NCBI GenBank assembly: GCA_965644295.1
Contig: CBFFRP010000443.1
Coordinates: forward strand, 1 to 43,921
Direction: 5' to 3'
DNA: 43,921 bases
DNA from: Paraphysomonas bandaiensis
Lineage: Eukaryota; Chrysophyceae
Part shown: in pieces, positions 1-14,600 of the stretch
Layout of the letters: every line of letters starts with the position of its first letter
Numbering within the stretch: position 1 is the first letter of the stretch
Made by a program: the position numbers and the translations under genes
The notes under the pieces: model-generated
Seen by the model: only the letters and a program-made list of their open reading frames with translations
The model's database searches: none
What the model was told of the DNA's origin: nothing

Positions 1-150
1 ATTTGTGGTTGTCACTATGCATATATGTATATATATATACATACATACTCAAGCCACACCAGCAGCAAGACTGGCACCTTCTATGCATTTTCTACGACTA
101 GTCAGTCATATATTCTCGTTTGTTGAGAACTTATAAGAAGAAATAAGAAA

Positions 151-1162
151 ATGATTATTAATCCTAATCGAGATTTGATTAGTTTGTTATTTAATTTAGA
201 AGGCTCTATTGTACCTGCTATAGCCCCTAAGATCATTGCAGCTGCAGTGTTAGGCTTATCGGCATGTTTCTTACGGAAATATAGAGATCATGTAGAATAT
301 GATTTCACTTCATTTACTGTATTTGGAGTTGCTTTGTCGTTGTTTTTGGGGTTTAGAAATAATGCATGCTATGCACGATGGTGGGAAGCAAGAAACCAGT
401 GTAAGTATAGTGGTACTGTATATATTACTGATTTTGATAATGTCGTTTTCTTCATTAGGGGGAAAACAAGTAATCGCTGTGCGTAATTTTGCTAGAGCGG
501 TCTATTCTTGCGTCCCTGAGAGAACCCATGCGGAAAGGATTGTGAAGTATGCCAGTGCGCACAGTCATGCTATGCGTCACCAGCTACGAGAAGATGAAAC
601 TGCTGTCAGTGACAGAAACAAATTTCTTTCCAAATATGAAATAGAGATTTGTGAGCAGTCGCCTAATGCAGCAGACCAGATATTAACGTTTGCCAGTAAA
701 GCATTAAGTGAGTTTGTGACCACACAATACGCTGCTACGAATGTAGATGTACCGAATAAATCTGCAACCGTCAGAGGAATAGATAGCGTGATGTTCTTTG
801 GTATACATAATCACTTGTCAGAGATGGGTGCTGTACAGGGCGCATGTGAACGACTGAAGTCTACCCCAGTGCCTTTTGCGTATTCGTTGCTGGTATACAG
901 AACCGCATGTCTCTACATACTGCTTGTACCGTTTGCAATGGTAGATACGGCTGGTTGGTTTACGCCATTAATTATGGCAATTATTGCATATGTTTTCTTT
1001 GGGCTGGATGAACTTGCGTTGCAATTGGAGCGCCCTTTTAGTACGTCAGTGCAAGCCATACCATTGACAGCGTTGTGTAGAACGATTGATGTATCTGTGG
1101 CGACGGCTATTGGAGAATCCCCTCCACAGCCTGTATCACCTACGCGAACTGTATTATTATAG
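151..1162 (+). CDS. Bestrophin-family (RFP-TM) anion channel, short form
   Basis: Two exons: 151-400 and 459-1162, joined across a 58-nt intron (GTAAGT..TTAG). Splicing recreates the WWEARNQWGKQ stretch; unspliced, both halves end early. The product is about 317 residues, close to the short bestrophins of bacteria, fungi and plants rather than the longer animal channels. Visible family marks are GFRNNACYARWWEARNQWG in the first third, a hydrophobic N-terminal segment (IIAAAVLGLSACFL), a paired hydrophobic stretch near the end (ACLYILLVPFAMV and PLIMAIIAYVFFGLDELALQLE) and the ELALQLERPF signature that follows the last helix in this family. Known role of the family: chloride or other anion conductance in a membrane; the membrane here is not known. 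The start is the first ATG of the open frame, preceded by an A-rich stretch. The C-terminus is short and lacks the long animal-type tail. Confidence 0.82.
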
Positions 1163-1740
1163 AAATAGTTTTTATTGTGTAAATAAGTACAAAGTATATC
1201 TGAGGACAATCGGTTCTGTTTCAAGGCTACACGTAGTGAAATTATCAATGATAGGTCGAGCAATATGCTATTTATTATTTAGAGACGAAGCTCTATTTGA
1301 GTGATAATTTATTGCTACATAGTATTAATACATCATGAGCATGTATTCTAGATCCTAGTTCATACGAATAAACGCAACGTAATGAAAGACGAAAGAGAGC
1401 TAGAGGAAAATATCTTAAATCTTTTTTAAATGCTATTCAAGGGAGTGAACATTATATGAGCACATATGCCGAAATGCTAATATCACGAAACTTCATCTTG
1501 TAGTGCTAAGAGCACTGCCATATACAAGACGCACGGGCTGCGAATAACATACATCATCCCTACGACCACTTATCGTTGCTTATCTGAACATGATATAACC
1601 CACGGACAGGGATGGTTATTTCATCCACGTGTCCATTTCTGCTCACTGTATGGGATTCAGATGTTTAAGCTACTGATAAGAGGGCAAGTAATTCCATGAA
1701 TAGAGAGGGTCGAGTAACAGGGTCGCTGGAGCACATTAAG

Positions 1741-1962
1741 TGACTTCCTCCTGCAGTATGTACACAGGCTATACAGGTGACTTCCTCCTGCAGTATGTGC
1801 ACAGGCTATACAGGTGACTTCCTCCTGCAGTATGTGCGCAGGCTATACAGGCGACTTCCTCCTGCAGTATGTACACAGGCTACACAGGTGACTTCCTCCT
1901 GCAGTATGTACACAGGCTATACAGGTGACTTCCTCCTGCACTATGTGCACAGGCTATCTAGT
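1741..1962. repeat. 37-bp minisatellite, six copies
   Basis: Unit begins TGACTTCCTCCTGCAGTATG and ends CACAGGCTATACAGG. Copies start at 1741, 1778, 1815, 1852, 1889 and 1926, with a few substitutions (TGCACA/TGCGCA/TACACA; first base C in copy 4; the last copy decays into CTATCTAG). It lies in the spacer downstream of the bestrophin gene, and its open frame is a by-product of the repeat. Confidence 0.93.
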
Positions 1963-2170
1963 GTAAATGTACAGTGCATGAGCTGACTGCTGTTGTCCAT
2001 CTCTTGGCCACAGATGCATGAGAATACACATCCTATAGGCAAAATATGCCATATATGAAGCGTAGATTATCATTTAATTGAGTGATAACCCTTCACAGCC
2101 CACTGCTGTGTGTAGATATACCCACATGATAGACGTTGTCCTGTGAGTTGGGGAAGATATTGAGGAAAAC

Positions 2171-2272
2171 GTCGATTAGGCAAAAAATCCCAGATTTGTT
2201 GTAATATATACTATCTTTTGATGATCAATATATTACAAACAACGAAAAAACTGCGATTTTTTGCCTTGTCGA
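2171..2272. repeat. Imperfect inverted repeat (hairpin) with about 40-bp arms
   Basis: The left arm (2171-2210) begins GTCGATTAGGCAAAAAATC. The right arm (2226-2272), read on the minus strand, begins GTCGACAAGGCAAAAAATC. Both end in GTAATATAT, with small indels between. The loop is about 15 nt. It may be a miniature foldback element or a hairpin terminator/attenuator-like structure; no target duplication is visible. Confidence 0.7.
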
Positions 2273-2641
2273 CTTTTTCCCACTTGCTGCTGCAGGAGTG
2301 TATACTTGTATAAATACCTGCTGCTGGTGAGTGATATATATTGTGAGTGTCGTACGGCAGGTCAAAATATATCCAATCTGCTGCTGGTGACGTCGGTATA
2401 TAGGCAGTTACACATAGGCGATACATGTATATGTATATGAAAGCTTCGTATATATATGTATATATAGACTGCTTCATATGATACATACACAACTCCACGT
2501 ACATACATATACATCCATACATATATATATACATACATATGCATAGTGTGAGATAGTGTGGTCAAGCATTTCATTTCAACATAATCCCACACCTTCTCAT
2601 ATAATCATATCCCCATCTACATCCTGGAGACAATCTAGAAC

Positions 2642-5600
2642 ATGTCGAATGGTGGGAATAAATCAGTATCAAGCACTTGGAGCACCGAGTTGCTTGCATC
2701 TCGATTATATAGTGATCAAAAAGGAAAACCAGGTCAATCATCAAATTTATTAGATACTCGTATGCGAATGAGTCAATCACAATCAACACCAACATTACGT
2801 ACAGTAAAACCAACAATTGAAAGAAAATCTATCCGAAAAACTGCCAAATTAGGTTCTAAAGATGATCGTCATGTCATACCAGGGTTACTTACTTCGTCTT
2901 CATCAACCTCATTGAATATATCAAAAAAGAATACAATATCTTCAAATTCAACTGAAGATGAAATGATATCCAATCATTATAATGAAGTTTTAAAACCATC
3001 AATCACAACTTCATTTTTACAATCATTAAATTTATCACCCAAACTTCATCATGAATTATTTCATGTACCTCATACATTCTTTTATTTACAATCTAAGACA
3101 TCAGTTGATACCAAAGCTTATGATCTTCAATTGATATCTCAAGATAAGGTGGATAAGGATCAGTATTATACGATCTCTAAAGAGGGTATAACACTTCATA
3201 GGTTAGGATATGATATAGAATAGATTGTTTATGTTTATGGGATATGTTTTGTAGGAGAAATGATAGCGAGTTTACCTCTTTAAATCAATGGGAAAGAGAG
3301 TTTAATCTCTTTCATCAGATATCTGTTATTCCATTCTTTCGTCAATATCGTCGATGGAAGGTAACATATACGTATATACATGATACTGACTATGTTATAT
3401 ACATGCTACTGTATGTGTTATGTATATGATACTGACTATGTTATATACATGCTACTGTATGTGTTATATATATCATACTGTATATATATGATACTGACTA
3501 TGTTATATACATGCTACTGTATGTGTTATATATATGATACTGTATATGTTATATATATGATACTGCATATTGTATATATATAATGCTGTATTTTTTATGT
3601 AGGCATTCACAGTATGGAAGAAAGGCCTTCGATATGGGAAGATGGAAGCAGCATCAACACGATTAGAAAACAATCTGTTTCTCTTTAATGTGGCACTTCG
3701 GCAGGCTCTGCTTACTGTACGTGAAGAATGTGCAGTGTTGGGATCACAGGCTCTGGTAGAGCTTTCTGGAGAAGGCTATCGACTGGATGATTTTGTGCGT
3801 TGTCAGAACATGGTACATATGGAAGCGAGGTCAAAAATTGAGGTACTTTCACAGGCAGTTCTCAGTACTGCTCGAGTTGCGTGTGATGAGGTTGTGGACG
3901 AGTTTTTGAAAGAAAATAATATTGTCGCCAATCATAAAATGACGTTTATGGAACGTGCATCTCTTCGGTCGGAATGCCGCCATTTGACGAGATTCTTGCG
4001 TCTTGTGGATATAATGGTTGCTGATTTTTTGCGTACGATGGTCATCGAGGCTCTTCAAAACCTTGTGGCTGCTGTGGAGTGGCCTGCTGGAACAGAAATG
4101 GAACCTGTAATTCGAGGTGATGGGCCACTGCAGCTAAATGATGGTACTGAAACGACGTCACCGAAAAAGCATCAAAAACCTACTGGTGAGATCTTCCTTT
4201 CCCATAACTTGTTATGAGTTAAGTTTTCTTTTCATTCAGGTAAAGCGGTCAAGCGAGGACCGTTGTTCCGTATTGTGGTCAGTTATGAGGCCTCTACGCC
4301 ACGTGCGCCACTGAAGCGCCAGGACAGTCGGGACGACAAAAAGGAGGAGGATAAAATCAAAGACAGCAGAAGCAAAGACGCGAAGGATAAAGAAGACGTT
4401 GTCGACGAGGGTGACGTTCCTGAAGTGACAATGTCTCTCAGCCCCAGTCTAGAGGAGCTGAACACTAGTGTGGATGGTATTATATATGACACTCTTGATG
4501 TAGTTCGGAGTTTGGAGAAAGTATTCACGTCCACCGAGGCGGAGATGTATGTAATGCCTGCAGAGGGTGATGAGGAAGATGCAGGAGGAGATGGGGCAGC
4601 ACAGGTTAGCTATATGTCATTCATTTTTATGAAACTCATTGAATCTGTGTACAGGGTGGTGATGCAATTGATTTCGCATCGGCAATCCGGAACAGCCAGG
4701 CATTTTCTCGCTCGAAAGAGCTGGTGCACCAACATTTACATAAGGCCTATGGAGCCATTCAAAACTACATTCAGAGGTTTCAGCCACCAATTCAGACATA
4801 TTTGCAAAATCTGAAATATGCCGCTGAGGTTGCGTCGAGGTTTGAGTCTGGCGAGGCCTCTGGATTTCAGAGTGCCATTGCAGAATATCGCTCCCAAGTA
4901 GAACTCTTCAGTAGTGTACCTAAATATGCTGATGTTGGAGTAATGCTCGTTGATAGTGAATCATTGAAGGAGATGATGTTGCCATCTCCGCTGGCATGCC
5001 TTGATAGTCTCCAACAGTTTCTCCCTCAGCTGGTTACCAGTAAGGCCCAGCTGCTTCTCGAAGAAGTTGGGTCCATGAACCCAGTTATCGCTGGTGACCC
5101 CCCCACTGTTGAAGCGTATGTACTCAAGAAAAAGACTAAAGACAAGGCAGCCGCTGGACTCGATGAGTTCAAAGAGAGACTATCATACGTTCAAGCCCTT
5201 GTGCGAGTCCTAGAGGACAATTCTTGGCCTATACAGGACAATGTAAAGGCTCTTATGAGAATGCTCAAGGACTCTATCGCCCAGCTAGAAGTGAATATTC
5301 AACTTGCAGAAGGTAAAGAAGAGGAGGAGGTCAAGAAGTTTAGTCTGCTTGTGACGGAAGAGTGTCCCAAGGTACCAATTACACATATCGCAATTGTAGT
5401 GTCACCGCTAGTAGCATACCCTGGCTCTTGCTTGAGTTTACTTATATTTTGCTTAGGTTGCCAAGAGTGCATTGTTGGTACGAGAGCAGCTCGATAAAGC
5501 TATGATAGGCGATCCCAAGTCACCTGAGGAGAAGGTGTTGAAATTTCTTCAGCAACAAGAACAAGATTTCAACAAGCTAAAAGAGAAGAAAGAAAAATTG

Positions 5601-8600
5601 CAGGACTACCAAGCCATTCTCAAGCTTCCGATAGAGGAATTCGAAGTGATGGATGAAGTAGGATCAGATCTTAACTTAAAGCTACGTCTGTGGAGGGACA
5701 AGTCTGAGTGGACAAAGCTTCGAGCTAGTATGTTGAAATCTCAGATTAACACAATTGATGTGAATATGATGGAGAAAGAGTTAGCAAAGTTCAATAAAAC
5801 TGTGTTTTTGGCGTCGAAAGGGCTACCCACGAATGAAGTGGTGCCATTTTTGAAAGCTTCTGTCGATGAGCTCAACCCTGTGCTTCCTGTGGTTGTGGAT
5901 CTCCGCAATCCCTCTCTCAAGGAACGTCATTGGGAAATGATTCGGGATTTGATTGGGATTGATATTCAGAAAGAGCCTGACTTCTCGTTGTTTGATTTGA
6001 TAGATAAGAAAGTGACTGACAAACAAGAGGAGATCAGTGTAATCACCACCGCTGCTCAACAGGAGTCAATTCTGGAAGAAATGATGGCCAAAGTAACAAA
6101 GATATGGGAAGCGTCTGAATTTGAGGTCAAGCCTTACAAGGATATTAAGGACTTGTATATTCTAGGCGACACATCAGACATTGTAGCCAACCTTGACGAC
6201 AGTCTTGTTACTATTAACACTGTCCTTGGATCACGTTATGTAGCTGGAATCCGAACTTTTGTCGATAATTGGCGCGCCAAGCTCATGCACTTCCAGGAAA
6301 CTCTGGATGAGTGGCTAACTTGTCAACGCAATTGGATGTACCTAGAAACGATTTTTAGCTCTCCGGATATCATCCGTCAGCTTCCTGGGCCGTCCAAGAC
6401 TTTTCAGGCTGTTGACAAATCTTGGAAATCTATTATGAAGGCTACTAATGATGAGCCGAATGCTATCAAAGCTGCCACAGCGGACAAAACTAGGCGTGAT
6501 ATGTTCCGCTCACACAACGCGAATTTAGACCAGATTCAGAAGGATCTGGAAGACTACTTAGAAACAAAGAGGATGGCATTCCCTAGGTTTTACTTCCTCT
6601 CGAACGACGAGCTTTTGGAGATTCTGTCTCAAGCGAAAGAGCCGAGGGCTGTTCAACCACACATGAGGAAGTGTTTTGACAATCTTGTAAGACTTGAATT
6701 TGGAGCGGAGGAAGGAAGCATTGATATTCTCGCTATGTTCTCTGGGGAAGGCGAGAGAGTGGGATTGGGAAGGAACCTGAAGGCCAGGGGAAACGTTGAG
6801 GAGTGGTTGACTGCTGTGGAGAAGAAAATGAAAGAATCTCTTTATCAATGTATGAAGACTGGTCTTGCTGATTATGATGCCAGGCCGAGAGAGGAGTGGA
6901 TCCTGTTGCATCCAGGACAAGTGGTGGCCACTGTTGCGCAAATGACATGGGCAAGGGACACTGAGGCTGCACTCAAAGACGAGAATGATGTCCCTGCGGC
7001 GATGAATGAGTGGTCCACTCGGTACAAAGCTGATTTACAGCAACTTATTGTTAAGATTCGCGGATCGTTAAAACCGTTGGAGAGAATGGTGATCGTTGCC
7101 CTCGTCACAACAGATGTGCATGCACGTGATATCATCGAGGAGCTCATTGAGAGGAATGTGACTAGTATATACGACTTTCTTTGGCAACAGCAGCTGAGAT
7201 ACTATTGGAGTCAGGATGTAGATGATTGTCAGATCAAACATTCTGATGCTACCGTGGCTTATGGATACGAGTATATGGGTGCGACCAGTCGGCTTGTTAT
7301 CACCCCTCTCACTGACCGCTGCTGGTTGACATTGACGGGGTCGTATGCATTGAAGTTAGGAGGGGCTCCTGCTGGTCCAGCTGGTACAGGAAAGACAGAG
7401 AGCAGTAAAGATCTTGCTAAGGCGATGGGAATTCAATGCGTTGTGTTTAACTGTTCTGATCAGATTGATTACAAGATGATGGGAAAACTCTTCCGAGGCC
7501 TAGCTCAGGGGGGCTCATGGATATGTCTAGATGAGTTTAACCGTATCGATATTGAAGTGTTATCGGTGATAGCTCAGCAGTTGCTTGTTCTCAGAGAAGG
7601 TCGACAAGCTGGTAAATCGGTAATCAACTTCATGGGTATCACGATCCCTTTGGTGGACCATCACGTTATCATCACAATGAATCCTGGATATGCTGGGCGT
7701 ACAGAGCTGCCAGACAACCTTGCGGTGTGTTTCCGCCCAGTGTCTATGATGGTTCCCAACTACGCTCTCATTGCGGAAATCATGCTTTTTGCAGAGGGAT
7801 TCGGTGATGCCAAGAATCTGTCCAGAAAGATGTGTAAACTCTACATCCTCTGTTCGGAACAACTCTCCCAGCAACCTCATTATGACTATGGCTTACGAGC
7901 AGTAAAAAGTGTACTGGTAATGGCTGGAGGTCTGAAGCGATCTAACCCAGACAAATCAGAGGACCTAGTGCTTATTAGAGCTTTACGTGACTCTAATGTA
8001 CCTAAATTTCTTGCAGATGATCTACCTCTTTTTGCAGCTATTGTTCAGGATCTGTTCCCAGGAGTGGAAATCCCTCCGAATGACTATGGTGAACTCCAGG
8101 TTGCATTGGAAGAAGAAATCCTCAGGGCGGGACTGCAATTGGTGCCCAAGTTTATTGGTAAAGTTATCCAAATGTTTGACATCTTCAATATTCGCTTTGG
8201 AGCAACTTTGGTTGGGCCTGCTGGGACAGGAAAGACTACTTGTTATCGCATTTTGGCTGCCCTGATGACCAATTTGAGGGAGGAGAAAAATTCATCGAAT
8301 CCCGTTTTCCAGAAGGTGAAGTACAAAGTACTCAATCCTAAGTGTATTACCATGGGTGAGCTTTACGGTGAGTTCAACCCAATGACCCAGGAGTGGCATG
8401 ATGGTCTTGCCTCTACCATTATGCGAGAGTATGTTGCTGAGGAAAGTGATGAGAAGCGATGGACTGTATTTGATGGCCCTATCGATGCATTGTGGATTGA
8501 GAATATGAATACCGTATTAGATGATAACATGACTCTGTGCCTCGCCAATGGACAACGCATTAAACTGAAGTCAGAAATGAAGTGCTTATTCGAGGTCATG

Positions 8601-11600
8601 GATCTTGCAGTAGCGTCACCAGCCACTGTATCTCGTATTGGTGTAGTATATATGACACCTTCAGATCTTGGGTGGATGCCATACGTCACTTCCTGGCTGG
8701 CTAGAGCATTTCCCAGTGAGAAGTTTCCTGCCTGGATCCCAGCCCACCTAACTCGCCTTTTCGATGGTGTGGTGGGACAGGGTATCAAGCATCAACGTAA
8801 GTTTGGACATGAGCCTGTGGAGACGGTTAATATCCAGCTTGTTATATCTCTCTGCACTCTGTTCGAGACTCTTTTCCACCCTGACCGAGATGTCAATTTT
8901 GAGACCGGTACGGAAGAATCCCTAAAGTCCATAGCCGATAAAATTTTCTGGTTTTCGTATGTGTGGAGCGTAGGCGGGTCGACTGTAAGCACCTTCTGGC
9001 AGACATTTGACGAGCACGCTCGGGAGCTGTTTGAGGCGGTTGCCCCGAATCTTGGCCTTCCTGCTACGGGCACTGGGTTTGATTGGTTTGTTGACGTGAA
9101 GGAGAATAGATTCAAAGATTGGTCCACCATTGTACCGGAGTTCGTATATGACGGTAATGTCCCCTATTTTAGCTTAATGGTTCCTACCATGGATACAAGT
9201 CGATTTTCGTTTTTAATGAAACATCTTATCATTGCTGACAAACCAATGTTTCTTACTGGTGTTACCGGAACGGGGAAAACTGTGATGGTTCAAAACATTC
9301 TGACAAGTCTACAACCGATGCCATATGAGGGTGGGATGGGTGTGATCCCAATATTTATGAACTTTTCGGCGCAGACACTTTCCTTGGTTTGTCAGTCAAC
9401 TATTGAGTCGAAGCTGGAGAAGAAGAGAAAGAATCTACTGGGTGCTCCCGCTGGAAGGAAGGTGGTGGTGTTTGTGGATGATGTGAACATGCCCCTGGTA
9501 GAAGAATATGGTGCCCAGGCTCCTATCGAACTTCTCCGTCAATTCCTAGATCACAAAGGTTTCTATGACAGGGACAAACTCTTTTGGAAAGATATTGTTG
9601 ATGTTATGTTATTTGTGGGTGCGGCTCCACCAGGTGGTGGTAGAGCAGCCGTAACTCCGCGATTTGTGCGGCACTTCAACGTTGTGTGTACCCCACCTGC
9701 ATCGGAGAGTACATTAACACATATATTTGAGTCTATTTTGTCGGGATTCTTGCAAAAATTTGAGCCAGAGATCCAGAAGATGTGCAAAGGAACTGTATCT
9801 GCAACTATTGATGTTTACAATAAAATCTCAGAGGAGTTGCTACCGACTCCGGCGAAATTTCACTACACATTCAATCTCCGTGATATCAGCAAAGTTTTCC
9901 AGGGTATCCTTATGATACGCCCTAGAAAGTGTACTAGTACGGAAGTCTTTACTCGACTCTGGATACATGAGTGCCAGCGTATCTTCTATGACCGCCTTAT
10001 AAATGAAGCCGACCAACGATGGTTCATGACTCTAATTGGGGAACTGTGTAACCGTCACTTGAAAACCCCTATATCCGAAGACGAACTATTCGGAAAGCCT
10101 ATAATATTTGCTGAATTTCTTAAACCAGACGTGGAAGTGAGGTACTACGAAGATGTTCGGGACCTCAACAAATTGACAACTATCTTGGACGATATGTTGG
10201 ATAACTACAATGCTACCTTCCCTACCCAAATGAATTTAGTCTTTTTCCAGGATGCTCTAGCACACACAACTCGAATTTCCCGTATCTTGAGACAACCCAG
10301 AGGGAATGCAATGCTCATTGGTGTTGGTGGCAGTGGAAAGCAAAGTCTCACTCGTATGGCTTCATTTGTTGGTGATATGTCTTGTTCGTCCATCGAAATC
10401 AATCGTGGGTATGGAATGAATGAGTTTCGCGAAGACATAAAAAAGTTTATGATACGAACCGGTGTGGAAGGCAAAGATACAGTGTTCCTTTTCACAGACT
10501 CTCAGATTGTAGATGAGACAATGTTAGAAGATCTGAATAATGTCCTCAACACTGGTGAGATCCCTAATTTATTTCCTCAAGATGAGACTGACAAGATTGT
10601 GAGCGATATGATTGCTGTTTGCAAAGAAGCTGGCATTCCTGAAACGAGAGACAACTGTTTAACGCACTTCGTATCCCGTGTTCGTGATAAGTTGCATATC
10701 GTGTTGGGAATGTCCCCTGTAGGTGATGCGCTCAGGATCAGATGCAGGCAATTTCCATCTCTTATCAACTGTACCACCATCGATTGGTTTCATGGCTGGC
10801 CTGAAGCGGCCTTGATATCTGTCGCGGAGAGATTCTTGTGTGATGTTGAGTTGCCTTCAGATGAGGTTCGTGCTGGTGTGGTGAAAATGTGTGGTTTTGT
10901 GCACCGGTCTATTGAGAAAACTTCTGTACAGTTCTACAACGTTCTTCGCCGTCGTGTATACACGACCCCGAAGAGCTATCTAGACCTAATTAACTTATAC
11001 ATGAGTATGCTCGCGGGGTTACAACAGGCTGTTGAGGTCAAATGTGACCGGATGAAGGTTGGAGTTCAAAAATTGAAAGAAACAAATGAACTTGTTGACG
11101 GTCTTAAGAAAGAGCTGATAGCCTTGGAGCCAGTACTCAAAGAAAAGAGTATCGAGACTGAACAACTGCTGCAGCAGGTGGCCACTGATAGTGCTGAAGC
11201 GGCTGTCGTAGCTGAGAAAGTATCTGCGGAAGAGGCAGAAGTGGGAAAGCAGGCGGCAGAAACTGCAGCGGTGGCTGCAGATGCCCAGAAGGATTTGGAC
11301 CGTGCTTTACCAGCACTAAACTCCGCAGTAGCTGCACTGAAGTCTCTGACTAAGGCAGATATCACGGAGGTGAAATCTTTCACGAATCCACCGAACGCCG
11401 TGCGTGTTGTGATGGAAGGTGTTTGTGTGCTGCTGGGTGAGAAGGAAAGTTGGGATGTTTCAAAGAAGCTTCTTGGTAGGGCGGATTTCATGGAGCTGTT
11501 AACCGGATATGACAAAGACAATATTGCTGAGTCTAGGTTGAAAAAACTGCGAAAGAATTACATTAATGCCGATGAATTCCAACCGGAGACTGTACAAAAA

Positions 11601-14600
11601 GTGTCTAAAGCTGGTCTTGGTCTTTGTCTCTGGTGTCGCGCCATGGACGTGTATGCAGATGTTGCCAAAGAGGTTGGACCGAAGAAAGCACGTCTCGAAG
11701 AGATGAATGCTCAGCTTGCGAAAGCCAACGCCGAGCTGGCTGAGAAACAGGCCCAGTTAAAAGCTGTTCAGGACAAGGTAGCAGCTCTACAGGAGCTATG
11801 TGATACCACCTTGGCAGAGAAAAATAGGCTACAACAAGAGAGTGATACCACTGCAGCTCGTTTGGTGCGTGCGGAAAAACTGACCTCTGGTTTGAACTCT
11901 GAGGGTGCGCGATGGAAGGAGACCATTATTGCTTTGACCGAAGAGAAAACTAATCTAATTGGGGATTGTTTCTTATCTTGCGCTTGTGTGAGCTATTACG
12001 GCGGGTTCACTGGGACGTACAGAGAAATGCTGATCAATCAGTGGCTACAATTGGCTGCAGAGGTGAATATTCCAGCGTCATCTGTATTCTCCCTGACAAA
12101 CACTCTCGGTAACCCTGTGGTTATAAGAGAGTGGCAAAACCAGGGGCTTCCCACGGACTCGGTGTCCGTCAATAATGGCATTTTAGTGGACAGATGTAGG
12201 CGTTGGCCACTTATGATCGATCCTCAGATGCAAGCCAATAAATGGATCCGGAAGAAGGAAGAGGCCAACAGTCTTCAGATTACCACCATGAGGGACACAA
12301 ATCTTCTCCGCACGCTAGAGAATTGTATTCGAGTAGGTCGTCCTCTTCTAATAGAGGATATTGGGGAGCAGATTGAGCCTGCATTGGAGCCTGTCCTCCA
12401 GAAAGCAACGTTTAAAAATGGTACTCGTCTTTTAATACGCCTTGGAGATAGTGATGTGGATTATGACGTTAACTTCAAGTTATATATGACGACGAAGTTG
12501 CCGAACCCTCACTATTTGCCAGAGGTGTGTATCAAGGTTACACTTATCAACTTCACAGTCACCATGGAAGGTCTTGAGTCTCAGCTATTGGGTGATGTTG
12601 TCGCAGCTGAGCGGCCTGATATTGAGCAGAAGAAAGTCCAGTTGCTTCTACAGATGGCCGAAGATAAGCGTTTGTTGGCAGCCTTGGAAGAGAAAATTTT
12701 GAAAATGTTGTCGGAAAGTGAAGGCAATATTCTTGATGACGAAGTTCTTATCAACACACTGTCAGAGAGTAAATTAACTGCTACTGCGATTGGAGATCGT
12801 GTCGCAGAGGCTGAAATTACTGAACAGGAAATTAATGACGCACGTAGTCGGTATCTTGGAGTAGCGACCCGAGGAAGCATAATATACTTCGTGATTGCAG
12901 ATCTCGCTCAGATTGACCCCATGTATCAATACTCCTTGGCGTACTATGCTGGCTTGTTCAATAAGTGCATATTGGATTCAGAGAAGAGTCCTGTGTTAGA
13001 TACAAGACTGGAAAACATTATGAGTTATGCGACTTTGGTAATATATCAGAATATATGTCGTGGACTTTTTGAGAAAGATAAACTCTTGTTTTCGGCGTGT
13101 ATATGCTTTCAGATTCTGCGGCAAGCAGGTGAAATTGATGACCTTGAGTGGAATTTGTTTGTTCGAGGTCCGGGTGCACTGGACAAGTCGAACCAGCCTC
13201 CTAATCCATTTCCGGACCGTATTCCGGAACCCGCCTGGGACATACTGTATGCCGCTGAATTGAATTTGCGATACACATCTTCTGGGGATGCGCCGGAAGA
13301 GGGGGCCGATAGCTCGCCTACTGCACCTGTTCACAAGCATTCTGCCCCTCATCCATTTAACGGCCTTTGTGAGTCGATATCAAAGGATTTCAATGGGCCA
13401 TGGCATGACTGGATGGAATCCAAAGATATTATGGCTGCTCCACTTCCTAAACCTTTCGACAGTACATCGACTGTTAACTACTTCCAGAAATTAATTCTTG
13501 TCAAGGCCTTAAGGGAGGATAAACTCCAGGCCGCTGTTGCCAGCTTCGTGGCTGCGAAAATAGGAAAGAAGTTTGCCGAAAGCCCGAACACATCTATGGA
13601 AGACATTTACAGAGATCTCGATAATAAGGTAGCCGTTTTATAATTGATTTTCAGTACTCATATTCATGTGAACAGACTCCGTGTATTTTTGTTCTCTCAA
13701 CTGGTGCAGATCCCACAGGAACTCTATTGCGATTTGCTCGCAAGAAGGGATATGGTGACCGCCTTCACATAGTTTCTCTTGGACAAGGACAAGGTATGGT
13801 TTGAATTCGTAATCGAAATACATTGATGATTTCGCTCCTAAGGTGTTGTGGCTGCAAATTTGATTGATAATGGCATCAAGACTGGAGATTGGGTAGTATT
13901 GCAGAACTGTATGCTTGCCAAGTCTTGGATGCCTGAGTTGGACCGCATTGTGTTTGAGTTACAGGAGCGAGTAAATCAGGAGCAGAGTGGATCCACTGCA
14001 CTTCCCCCTGTGAATCCAGATTTCCGCCTTTATCTAACCTCAGCCCCTGCTGCTTACTTTCCTGTATCTGTGCTACAGAATGGTGTGAAAATGACCAACG
14101 AACCCCCGAAAGGCTTCCGAGCCAATGTTATCCGCTCTTTTGGAAATCTTATTAAGGAGGAAGATTATGAGAACTGTGTGAAACCCAGAGAATGGAAAAA
14201 ATTGCTGTCAGGGTTGGCCTTTTTTCACGCCAACATTCAGGAGAGAAGGAAGTTTGGACCTCTGGGGTGGAATATTAGATATGCATTTGACGAATCAGAT
14301 CTGGAAACTTCCATCGCTGTATTACGTCGATTCCTGGAACAGCAAGACACTGTCCCATGGGATGCACTTAATTATGTCACAGGTAGTTGACTGTGATAAT
14401 TTATATATTGTTTCTCAGAGTGTTATTCAGGTCATATCAATTATGGAGGCCGTGTTACAGATGATTGGGACAGGCGTTGTCTTATGAGTGTTCTCTCTAT
14501 ATACATGGTACCAGAGATCCTTGACGATAGCTACAAATTCTCCAAATCGGGAACATATTATGCTCCTGCCGTGGGGCCCCTTTCAGCAACTCTCAAGTAC

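Larger units (their letters stand above)
1163..2641. other. Intergenic spacer between bestrophin and dynein genes
   Basis: No convincing coding exon. It contains a 37-bp minisatellite (1741-1962), a foldback (2171-2272), two copies of TGCTGCTGGTGA (near 2321 and 2380) and AT-rich (TATA/CATA) tracts up to the dynein start. The short ORFs here are low-complexity readings of these repeats. The last 200 bases are the likely dynein promoter and 5' leader, but no motif is decisive. Confidence 0.6.

Noticed and set aside
13629-13654. A 26-nt intron in the dynein gene
   Set aside because: GT..TTTTCAG gives an open frame but adds YSYSCEQ. Using the next AG (13675) gives a 47-nt intron and NKTPCIFVLS, which fits the dynein family and the normal intron size.
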